Of a stretch of 12,884 bases of DNA, positions 7,392-12,884 are shown piece after piece. This stretch comes from Alphaproteobacteria bacterium UBA7371 (GTDB taxonomy: Bacteria; Pseudomonadota; Alphaproteobacteria; UBA8317), in contig DKOD01000118.1 in NCBI GenBank assembly GCA_002469865.1, forward strand, positions 21,167 through 34,050, written 5' to 3'. Under the pieces are notes generated by a model. The model was not told the DNA's origin, did no database searches, and saw only the letters and a list, made by a program, of their open reading frames with translations. Made by a program: the position numbers and the translations under genes. The first letter of the stretch is position 1; each line of letters starts with the position of its first letter.

Positions 7392-8327
7392 TCATAAGAC
7401 GTAGGCCAAGGGAGGTAGGCCGGCCAGTATGCCGGCAAGCCTGTTGGCCCGAAACAACATAAGGTTGCAGTTGCCATCCTCCACCCGAATGGAGGCAATT
7501 TGCCAGGCAAGATGGGCGCCTAGGGGAAGCATAAACCAAATGGTGTTGGGGCCAGCAAAGACAAGCCAGCCACTGGCAAAGAGCAACCATGCGGCTGCGT
7601 AAAAGAAGCCCACAAACAGTTTTGGGTGGTCGCCAGCAAGAATAGCGGTGGAACCAACGCCAATTAATCTGTCATCATCCCGGTCCTGGAAAGCATAGAT
7701 GGTGTCATAGGCAATGGTCCAGCAAATGGCCCCGGAAAAAATGAGCATGGCCGACATGAAACTGCCAGGTTCTAGGGAGGTCCAGGCAACCAAAAACCCC
7801 CAATTCATACAGCCGCCAAGCATCAATTGGGGCCAATGGGTGATCCGTTTCATCAAAGGATAGGCAAGGATAAGCGGTGTTGCGGCCAAAGCCACCATGG
7901 ATGCTTGCCAACCAACCAATGGCAATAGGGCAAATGCCAAAAGTCCTAAGATTACCATGAGGATCAATGCCGAGGTCACCGTCAATTGCCCTGAGGCAAG
8001 GGGACGGTTTTTCGTTCGGGCCACCTTGGCGTCCATTTTTCTGTCGGCCAGGTCATTCACCACGCAGCCCAAGGAGCGGGTGATGAAAGCGCCCAAAAGG
8101 CATGCAATGGTGACGAGCGCCAAGTCCAACCAAGCAACACCAGCAACCACGCCCGCCAGTATCGCCCAAAGGCATGGAATGGCCAAGAGATGGCTGCCCA
8201 CGGGTCGATCCACCCGCATCAGGCGCAAATAGGGCCTCCATGACAAAGGGGCATGCCTGTCCACCCAGTTATTGTCTGGGGCATCTGGCAGTGGCACATG
8301 GGGGTTGTCTGTTTCTTGTTGGGTCAT
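7392..8327 (-). CDS. ubiA: 4-hydroxybenzoate polyprenyltransferase UbiA
   Basis: An integral membrane prenyltransferase that attaches the polyprenyl tail to 4-hydroxybenzoate, an early committed step of ubiquinone synthesis. The 311 residues have multiple hydrophobic helices (for example about 48-65, 68-85, 118-135, 142-158, 190-205 and 235-260). They carry both Mg-diphosphate aspartate motifs: NDLADRKMD (91-99), followed by KVARTKNRPLASG (101-113), and DTIYAFQDRDDD (208-219). RPYLRLMRVDRPVG (31-44) is the usual N-terminal substrate region. The ATG used gives about 28 polar residues ahead of the core, and no clear ribosome site precedes it. A GTG at codon 22 is an alternative start, also without a good ribosome site. 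Its start lies only five bases from that of divergent rsmE. It probably heads the unit that continues into ubiD and pmbA. Confidence 0.95.
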   Translation of the reverse strand: MTQQETDNPHVPLPDAPDNNWVDRHAPLSWRPYLRLMRVDRPVGSHLLAIPCLWAILAGVVAGVAWLDLALVTIACLLGAFITRSLGCVVNDLADRKMDAKVARTKNRPLASGQLTVTSALILMVILGLLAFALLPLVGWQASMVALAATPLILAYPLMKRITHWPQLMLGGCMNWGFLVAWTSLEPGSFMSAMLIFSGAICWTIAYDTIYAFQDRDDDRLIGVGSTAILAGDHPKLFVGFFYAAAWLLFASGWLVFAGPNTIWFMLPLGAHLAWQIASIRVEDGNCNLMLFRANRLAGILAGLPPLAYVL

Positions 8328-8332
8328 GGTGG
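8328..8332. promoter_or_regulatory. Five-base divergent gap between the ubiA and rsmE start codons
   Basis: The ATG of ubiA (8327-8325, minus) and the ATG of rsmE (8333, plus) are separated only by GGTGG. Neither start has a classical ribosome site at normal spacing. The promoters must overlap the neighbouring coding sequence, or the transcripts are leaderless or very short-leadered. I could not pick -35/-10 boxes with confidence on either strand. Confidence 0.7.
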
Positions 8333-9085
8333 ATGCGTATCAGGACAAGGTTGTTTGTTGAAGATTGCCTGGAGGTTGGTGCAATTGTGGTGCCTGAACA
8401 AGGTCAAACCCATCAATTAATCCATGTTCTTCGGGTGCGTGCAGGTGAGGGGGTTGAATTATTCAACGGCCGGGACGGAAGTTACCATGCGCAGATCACG
8501 GAGCTTGGCAAAAGGCATGTGTCCTTGCACGTTACCATGAAGGTCCATGACCAGCATTGCTTGCCGGATCTCTGGCTTGCTTTTGCGCCATTGAAAAAAG
8601 CACGCATCGATTATGTGGCTCAGAAAGTTGTGGAATGCGGTTATCAACATGTTTGTCCCGTCATCACCAACCGCACCCAGGCGGAAAAATTTAATAAGGA
8701 TCGCTTTCAGGCCAACATGGTGGAAGCGGCAGAACAATGCGCCATTAATGTGATCCCGGGTATTGATGACCCCATGAGTTTGGAATCTTTTGTGCGGCTG
8801 TCCTTGGATAGGCAGATTTTTTTGGGCGATGAAGGTGGCGAAGGGGCCCCGGCATGGGAAGTGCTTGGGCGCCATCAGCCAGGGGTGCCTTCGGTGATCT
8901 TGATTGGGCCTGAAGGTGGCTTTGATGACCAGGAATTGGCATGGCTTCGGGGGCTTGCCCATGTTCACCCCATGGGTCTTGGGCCACGCATCCTGCGTGC
9001 GGACACCGCCATGGTGGTGGCCGCCGCCCTTTGGCAAGCCCGATTAGGTGATTTGACCTCGCCGCCGCGTTTTGCGCTTGTTTAG
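8333..9085 (+). CDS. rsmE: 16S rRNA (uracil(1498)-N(3))-methyltransferase RsmE
   Basis: RsmE methylates N3 of U1498 in 16S rRNA of the 30S subunit, using S-adenosylmethionine. The 250-residue product has the N-terminal PUA-like domain (MRIRTRLFVE at the start and VELFNGRDG at 41-49) and a C-terminal SPOUT methyltransferase fold. The fold is marked by KKARIDYVAQKVVECG (88-103), NRTQAEKF (113-120), ILIGPEGGF (189-197) and the knotted SAM site LGPRILRADTA (216-226). The frame is open further upstream, but the family N-terminus (MRI...RLFV) fixes the start at 8333. It reads away from ubiA with a five-base gap. In many alphaproteobacteria glutamate-cysteine ligase follows rsmE; here a dehydrogenase gene does. 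Identification is firm. Confidence 0.95.
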   Translation: MRIRTRLFVEDCLEVGAIVVPEQGQTHQLIHVLRVRAGEGVELFNGRDGSYHAQITELGKRHVSLHVTMKVHDQHCLPDLWLAFAPLKKARIDYVAQKVVECGYQHVCPVITNRTQAEKFNKDRFQANMVEAAEQCAINVIPGIDDPMSLESFVRLSLDRQIFLGDEGGEGAPAWEVLGRHQPGVPSVILIGPEGGFDDQELAWLRGLAHVHPMGLGPRILRADTAMVVAAALWQARLGDLTSPPRFALV

Positions 9086-9220
9086 TTGGTCGGTTGCACA
9101 CATGCTGATCACGAATGGGCGGCGTTTGATGTAAAAAAAATTGATGAATATGAGGCAATTCTTCGCCGTCTATCGAAAAAGCGAAAAAAGTTAGAAACTG
9201 GTCAAGGGGAGAAGATTTTG
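9086..9220 (+). promoter_or_regulatory. Leader region of the SDR gene with a possible promoter
   Basis: This 135-base gap is AT-richer than its surroundings and contains an A-tract (9132-9140). A promoter-like pair is TTGATG (9126-9131) and TATGAG (9149-9154) with 17 bases between, each matching four of six consensus positions. The ribosome site AAGGGGAG (9204-9211) is nine bases before the ATG at 9221 and decides that start. No rsmE terminator hairpin is visible. Confidence 0.35.
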
Positions 9221-9961
9221 ATGCGTATGGATGGAAAAAAAGCCATTGTTACTGGCGCTGGTTCAGGTTTTGGGGCTGGAATTGCGGCGAAATTTTTGGC
9301 CGAGGGGGCAAAGGTCTTGCTTGTTGATATTCAGCAGGATGCCGTTCATGATGTCGCACGCCAAATTGGTGGGGTGGCCCACCGGGCCGATATTTCCCGC
9401 AAAGAGGATGTTGCTCATATGGTCCAAGCTGCCCAAAAAGAACTTGGGGGCCTGGATGTGCTGGTGAATAATGCAGGCGTGACCCACCTCCCAGAATTGA
9501 TGGAGCATGTTACGGAAGCGGATTTTGATCGTGTGTTTGCGGTCAATTGTAAGTCCATTTATTACGCGGCACAGCTTGTGGTGCCCTTGTTTAAAGAACA
9601 ACAAAACGGCGTGATCTTAAATGTGTCGTCCACGGCAGGCTTATCTCCGCGCCCAAAATTGAATTGGTACAATGCATCAAAAGGTTGGGTGAACACTGCC
9701 ACCAAGGCCATGGCGGTGGAACTTGCCCCATTTGGCATCAGGGTCAACGCACTTAATCCCGTGGCTGGTGACACACCTCTATTGAAAAGTTTTATGGGCG
9801 AAGACAGCCCAGAAATGCGCGCCAAATTTTTGTCGACGATTCCATTGGGTCGCTTCTCGACCCCCGAGGATCTGGCCAATGCAGCGACCTATATGTGTTC
9901 CAATGAGGCGTCCATGATCACAGGGGTCTGCATGGAAGTTGATGGCGGTCGCTGCATCTAA
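9221..9961 (+). CDS. Short-chain dehydrogenase/reductase, probable NAD-dependent alcohol dehydrogenase
   Basis: A classical SDR of 246 residues, cytosolic, with all catalytic elements: the nucleotide-binding glycine motif TGAGSGFG (11-18), the acidic D36 at the end of strand two (which favours NAD(H) over NADP(H)), NNAG (83-86), N109 in the AVNCKS segment, S137 and YNASK (150-154; catalytic Y150 and K154), and a C-terminal GVCMEVDGG (235-243). The start at 9221 follows AAGGGGAG at nine bases, and an ATG two codons later is a minor alternative. The frame is open further upstream, but that part (a lysine-rich stretch beginning with TTG) does not look like SDR sequence. The substrate cannot be read from the fold. 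Because a hydrolase and a Baeyer-Villiger monooxygenase follow, oxidation of a secondary alcohol to a ketone is a reasonable inference. FabG-like or sugar alcohol activity is the alternative. Confidence 0.9.
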   Translation: MRMDGKKAIVTGAGSGFGAGIAAKFLAEGAKVLLVDIQQDAVHDVARQIGGVAHRADISRKEDVAHMVQAAQKELGGLDVLVNNAGVTHLPELMEHVTEADFDRVFAVNCKSIYYAAQLVVPLFKEQQNGVILNVSSTAGLSPRPKLNWYNASKGWVNTATKAMAVELAPFGIRVNALNPVAGDTPLLKSFMGEDSPEMRAKFLSTIPLGRFSTPEDLANAATYMCSNEASMITGVCMEVDGGRCI

Positions 9962-9995
9962 CAGGTCGGTTGGCAATATCCGGCAGATGATGGCT

Positions 9996-10955
9996 TCAGG
10001 GCTGAAGGATGCGTTGAAAAAAGTCAAAAATGGCTTGGTTGCATCTTTTTGAAACCTGAGCCGTAGGAAAGAAGCCATTGAAGGCATGGCACGCGCCGGG
10101 AAAAACCTGCAATTCCGTGGGCGTGCCACCTGCGATCAAGGACCCTGCATAGGCCATGTTTTCGTGCAAAAACAGGTCCAATGCGCCCGTGGGGATAAAA
10201 GTTGGAGGCAGGCCAGATAAGTCGCCTGCCAGTGACGGGGAAGCATAAATGGGGGTATGATCGTTATTAATTGGTTTGGGGCCAAGATAGGCAGCCCAAG
10301 CCTGCTGGTTGTTTGCCCGGCTCCATACCAGAAAATCGTCATCCTCATCTTGGGGCGGCGCAATATTGCGGCAATCCAACATGGGATAGACCAGCGCCTG
10401 CCCAAGAAGCCCCACACCACCTCTGTCCCGAGCCAGAAGGGCAAGGCCGGCAGCCAGGCCGCCGCCAGCGCTTGCGCCCCCAATGGCGATGCGCCCGGCA
10501 TCCACATAGCCTTCGTCACCAAGCGAAACCAAACTGGACCAAGCATCTTCCAGGCCTGCCGGGTATGGATGTTCTGGCGCCAGGCGATATTCAACAGATG
10601 CTGCAACCACCTGCAATTGTTCGGCCCATAATTGCAGCAATGGGATATCAAACTTCGATTGGCCCATAACAAAGCCGCCGCCATGCATCCATAAAATGGC
10701 GGGGTGGGGGCCAGCTTGCTTGGGCCTGACGATGTTCAAAAGGATGTTGGCGCCATCATAGCTCGTGACCATCTTTTGTTCATGCAAGCTATGTTCTGTT
10801 TGTTGCATGGCAGGGCCAGATTTTTCTCTTTCTTCGTCATAAAACCTTCGGGCTGCCGCCACATCATCAAGATCAAAGCCTTGGGCAAGTTTGTTGGCGC
10901 AGAACATCTTGCTGATTTCAGGATCCAAGCGCTGAATTTGGTTGGGCCTATTCAT
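9996..10955 (-). CDS. Alpha/beta hydrolase of the hormone-sensitive lipase (Aes/acetyl esterase) family
   Basis: A 319-residue carboxylesterase-type hydrolase without a signal peptide at the chosen start. The oxyanion-hole motif HGGG (91-94, in ILWMHGGGFVMG), the nucleophile elbow GASAGGG (160-166, S162), the acid D260 and the histidine H290 (in CHAFNGF) make a complete catalytic triad. The elbow has alanine where GDSAGG is usual. VEYRLAPEHPYPAGLED (121-137) is typical of the family. The start at 10955 is supported by AAAGGGG seven bases upstream. An ATG at 11069 would add 38 residues with a hydrophobic start but has no ribosome site. The gene is convergent with the SDR gene (34-base gap) and divergent from the monooxygenase gene. 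With those neighbours, hydrolysis of the ester or lactone made by the monooxygenase is a plausible role, as for ChnC in cyclohexanol degradation. General esterase activity is the alternative. Confidence 0.9.
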   Translation of the reverse strand: MNRPNQIQRLDPEISKMFCANKLAQGFDLDDVAAARRFYDEEREKSGPAMQQTEHSLHEQKMVTSYDGANILLNIVRPKQAGPHPAILWMHGGGFVMGQSKFDIPLLQLWAEQLQVVAASVEYRLAPEHPYPAGLEDAWSSLVSLGDEGYVDAGRIAIGGASAGGGLAAGLALLARDRGGVGLLGQALVYPMLDCRNIAPPQDEDDDFLVWSRANNQQAWAAYLGPKPINNDHTPIYASPSLAGDLSGLPPTFIPTGALDLFLHENMAYAGSLIAGGTPTELQVFPGACHAFNGFFPTAQVSKRCNQAIFDFFQRILQP

Positions 10956-11090
10956 CAAAAAACCCCTTTGTTGCGTCGTGATGAAGACTTGTTGCCAATG
11001 ATACTTGGCGAAGCTTTTGCTCAGCTGCAACGAGATAACAAAAAACATGGCAAAGCAAATCATGGCCATGGGGCCGCGGCAAATTCATGA

Positions 11091-11119
11091 TTGACTTCAT
11101 GGCTCGTTGGCCATTTGAT
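11091..11119 (+). promoter_or_regulatory. Candidate sigma-70-type promoter of the monooxygenase gene
   Basis: TTGACT (11091-11096, five of six consensus matches) and TTTGAT (11114-11119, four of six) are separated by 17 bases. They lie about 55 bases ahead of the monooxygenase start, which would leave a short leader of roughly 45-50 bases. Confidence 0.4.
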
Positions 11120-11130
11120 GATCGAAAATT

Positions 11131-11150
11131 ATGCTTATTTTAAAGAGCAT
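11131..11150. repeat. Small inverted repeat in the monooxygenase leader
   Basis: ATGCT (11131-11135) and AGCAT (11146-11150) flank a ten-base AT-rich centre. It sits between the candidate -10 box and the ribosome site, where a repressor operator could act. Five-base arms may also occur by chance. Confidence 0.25.
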
Positions 11151-11172
11151 AGGCAATCCGAGGGGGACTTTT

Positions 11173-12780
11173 ATGCCATATGATTTCGATGCCCTAATTG
11201 TTGGGGCGGGATTTTCTGGGTTGTATCAGCTGCATAGTTTGCGTGATCAATTAGGCATGAAGGTTCGCGTGTTGGAGGCTGGCGCAGGCGTCGGTGGCAC
11301 TTGGTATTGGAACCGTTATCCTGGCGCACGCTGCGATTCTGAGAGCCATTCCTATAATTATTTTTTTTCCAAAGACCTCATCAAGAATTGGGAATGGTCT
11401 GAGCGATATCCAGGCCAGGCCGAAGTTCTTCGCTACCTCAATTATGTGGCGGACACATTAAGCTTAAGAGATGATATTCAGCTCAACACAAGGGTTGTTG
11501 GGGCTGCATTCGATGACGAGCTTTGCGGTTGGCGGGTAACCACACAGGATGGTCAGGAATTGACCAGTCAGTTCCTTATTAGCGCTGTGGGCTGTTTGTC
11601 TTCTGCAAATATACCATCCATTCCTGGGCTGGATGATTTCCGTGGCCAATATTACCATACCGGAACATGGCCCCATGAGGGGGTGAATTTTGCCGGAAAA
11701 CGTGTGGGTCAGATTGGAACAGGTTCAACCGGTATTCAATGTGTCCCAGTTATCGCGGCTGAGGCTGATCACCTGACGTTGTTTCAGCGGACCGCGAATT
11801 TTTCCATTCCCGCCCATAATGGACCCATGGATCCAGACCTGCGTGAGGATGTGAAGAAAAACCCGGACTTTTACAAGGAATTGGTGCGCAGCACGACCAA
11901 TGGCCATCCATTTCGCATAGCGCCGCGCAAAGTGTCTGATGTCGATGAGCAAGAGCAAACCGAAATCTATGAAAAGGCCTGGGCCAAAGGTGGGCTTCGT
12001 TTCCGGGCAGCGTTTGAGGATTTGTTGTCCAATCAAGAAGCCAACGACACGGCTGCCGATTTCATCAAGGCGAAGATCAAAGAAATCGTCAAAGATCCCG
12101 AGACGGCTAAAAAACTGGCCGATATTGACCATCCTTTCGCCACGAAGCGTCCACCCATTGACACCCATTATTTTGAGTCATTCAACAGGGACAACGTGTC
12201 TTTGGTTGATGTGCGCGCGCGCCCCATCACCCATATTGATGAGACTGGTATCGCCACAACCGATGGACATCATGAAGTTGATATTATTGTCTTTGCCACT
12301 GGTTTTGATGCCATGACCGGCTCATTATTGAGGATGAATATCACCGGATCCCATGGGCTATCACTGGCTGAGGCATGGTCTGAGGGGCCAAAGACCTATC
12401 TCGGCCTTCAGGTTGCAGGTTTTCCCAATATGTTCACCCTCACAGGTCCTGGCAGCCCCTCTGTTCTATGCAACATGCCCGTTGCCATCGAGCAGCATGT
12501 GGAGTGGGTCACCCAATGCATAAGCTTCATGAAAGATAATGATCTGGGTCGCATTGAGCCTGAGGCGCATCAATGTGAGGAATGGGCAAAAGAAGTGAAT
12601 AAGGCCGCCGACGCCACCTTGCTGCCCAAGGCAAAACATTCTTGGTATTTGGGCGCTAATGTCCCCGGCAAACCACGTATGTTTATGCCTTATGCTGGAG
12701 GCTTTGCTCATTACGCATCGATATGTGATCAAATCGCCCAAGAAAATTACAAAGGTTTTTCCTTTTCGCGGCGGCCTTGA
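11173..12780 (+). CDS. Type I Baeyer-Villiger monooxygenase (FAD/NADPH), phenylacetone/cyclopentadecanone monooxygenase-like
   Basis: Type I BVMOs use NADPH and O2 through a flavin peroxide to insert oxygen next to a ketone carbonyl, giving an ester or lactone. The 535-residue protein has the FAD motif GAGFSG (11-16), GGTWYWNRYPGARCD (41-55), the full family fingerprint FRGQYYHTGTWP (156-167; FxGxxxHxxxWP), the NADPH motif GTGSTG (182-187) and ATGFDA (375-380). By recalled alignment with phenylacetone monooxygenase, R326 (in FATKRPP) is the catalytic arginine and D55 its partner. GPGSPSVLCNM (425-435) contains the two-residue bulge that phenylacetone monooxygenase has and cyclohexanone monooxygenase lacks. 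WYLGANVPGKPR (491-502) is also family-typical. The start at 11173 follows AGGGGG at six bases; the frame is open further upstream but without a ribosome site. The substrate is unknown; a bulky, aromatic or long-chain ketone is suggested. Confidence 0.95.
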   Translation: MPYDFDALIVGAGFSGLYQLHSLRDQLGMKVRVLEAGAGVGGTWYWNRYPGARCDSESHSYNYFFSKDLIKNWEWSERYPGQAEVLRYLNYVADTLSLRDDIQLNTRVVGAAFDDELCGWRVTTQDGQELTSQFLISAVGCLSSANIPSIPGLDDFRGQYYHTGTWPHEGVNFAGKRVGQIGTGSTGIQCVPVIAAEADHLTLFQRTANFSIPAHNGPMDPDLREDVKKNPDFYKELVRSTTNGHPFRIAPRKVSDVDEQEQTEIYEKAWAKGGLRFRAAFEDLLSNQEANDTAADFIKAKIKEIVKDPETAKKLADIDHPFATKRPPIDTHYFESFNRDNVSLVDVRARPITHIDETGIATTDGHHEVDIIVFATGFDAMTGSLLRMNITGSHGLSLAEAWSEGPKTYLGLQVAGFPNMFTLTGPGSPSVLCNMPVAIEQHVEWVTQCISFMKDNDLGRIEPEAHQCEEWAKEVNKAADATLLPKAKHSWYLGANVPGKPRMFMPYAGGFAHYASICDQIAQENYKGFSFSRRP

Positions 12781-12794
12781 ACATGATGCCGGCC

Positions 12795-12834
12795 TATTTT
12801 TTACAAATCCTTTGAATTGTTTGTGTAAAAAATA
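12795..12834. repeat. AT-rich inverted repeat downstream of the monooxygenase gene
   Basis: TATTTTTTACA (12795-12805) and TGTAAAAAATA (12824-12834) are perfect 11-base inverted repeats around an 18-base loop, beginning 14 bases after the monooxygenase stop. Flanking GCC and GGC could extend the stem past a three-base bulge. The stem is AT-rich and no T-run follows it, so it is a poor intrinsic terminator. It could be a binding site of a gene beyond the window. The remaining bases to 12884 show no supported gene. Confidence 0.45.
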
Positions 12835-12884
12835 CTTGGCAAGCTCTTACTTATCTTATTCAGCCGTTTTTGCCACCGATATTG

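Larger units (their letters stand above)
10956..11172. promoter_or_regulatory. Divergent regulatory region between the hydrolase and monooxygenase genes
   Basis: 217 bases without a convincing gene. It contains the ribosome sites of both genes: plus-strand CCCCTTT at 10963-10969 (AAAGGGG on the minus strand) for the hydrolase, and AGGGGG at 11161-11166 for the monooxygenase. It also contains a perfect ten-base palindrome CATGGCCATG (11061-11070) and the promoter-like and inverted-repeat elements listed separately. No convincing promoter for the hydrolase was found on the minus strand. Confidence 0.5.

Noticed and set aside
8174..8332. 53-residue N-terminal extension of RsmE
   Set aside because: It overlaps ubiA on the other strand and does not look like RsmE. 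The family N-terminus begins at the ATG at 8333.
9086..9220. 45-residue extension of the SDR starting at TTG
   Set aside because: It starts right after the rsmE stop with no ribosome site, is lysine-rich and precedes the canonical SDR start. A strong ribosome site precedes the ATG at 9221.
9994..10007. Inverted repeat CTTCAG-GG-CTGAAG between the convergent SDR and hydrolase genes, considered as a bidirectional terminator
   Set aside because: The stem is short, overlaps the hydrolase stop codon and has no T-run on either side.
10956..11069. 38-residue hydrophobic extension of the hydrolase that could look like a signal peptide
   Set aside because: It has no ribosome site ahead of its ATG, while the downstream ATG at 10955 has AAAGGGG at ideal spacing and gives a normal family length. 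An exported form is not fully excluded.
11131..11172. 14-residue extension of the monooxygenase
   Set aside because: It would start almost at the predicted transcription start and has no ribosome site. The ATG at 11173 follows AGGGGG.
1..12884. tRNA or rRNA genes, CRISPR arrays, insertion sequences and prophage genes
   Set aside because: Both strands were read for conserved tRNA arms, regularly spaced repeats and transposase or phage protein motifs; none was found.

Overview
The window reads as a stretch of an alphaproteobacterial chromosome. The support is the combination of a lipid A/Kdo gene block that includes a DUF4170 gene, a UbiA/UbiD ubiquinone pair, a PmbA (TldE) gene and an RsmE gene divergent from ubiA. 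Base composition is moderate and the genes are tightly packed, with several ATGA stop/start overlaps. I cannot place it below class level from the sequence alone. No RNA gene, CRISPR array, transposase or phage gene was seen.

The left two thirds (1-8327) is a co-directional minus-strand run of eight genes. In transcription order these are ubiA, ubiD, pmbA, a DUF4170 gene, msbA, a DUF374 acyltransferase gene, waaA and lpxK (cut by the window start). The last four, with the DUF4170 gene, form a lipid A maturation and export unit. LpxK phosphorylates the disaccharide, WaaA adds Kdo, the DUF374 protein is a plausible LpxJ-type secondary acyltransferase, and MsbA flips the product across the inner membrane. 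A weak hairpin between pmbA and the DUF4170 gene may split the run into a ubiquinone/PmbA unit and a lipid A unit.

At 8328-8332 only five bases separate the start codons of ubiA (minus) and rsmE (plus). Each gene's promoter must therefore lie inside the other gene, or the mRNAs are nearly leaderless.

The right third (9086-12884) has an accessory, catabolic look. It holds a short-chain dehydrogenase (plus), an HSL-type alpha/beta hydrolase (minus) and a type I Baeyer-Villiger monooxygenase (plus) with the complete family fingerprint and close resemblance to phenylacetone monooxygenase. Together these three activities make a classic alcohol to ketone to ester/lactone to acid-plus-alcohol route, as in cyclohexanol and cyclopentanol degradation. 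This is the most interesting proposal for the window. The substrate cannot be read from sequence. A 217-bp divergent region between the hydrolase and monooxygenase genes carries a promoter-like pair and a small inverted repeat. The window ends in an AT-rich inverted repeat behind the monooxygenase gene.
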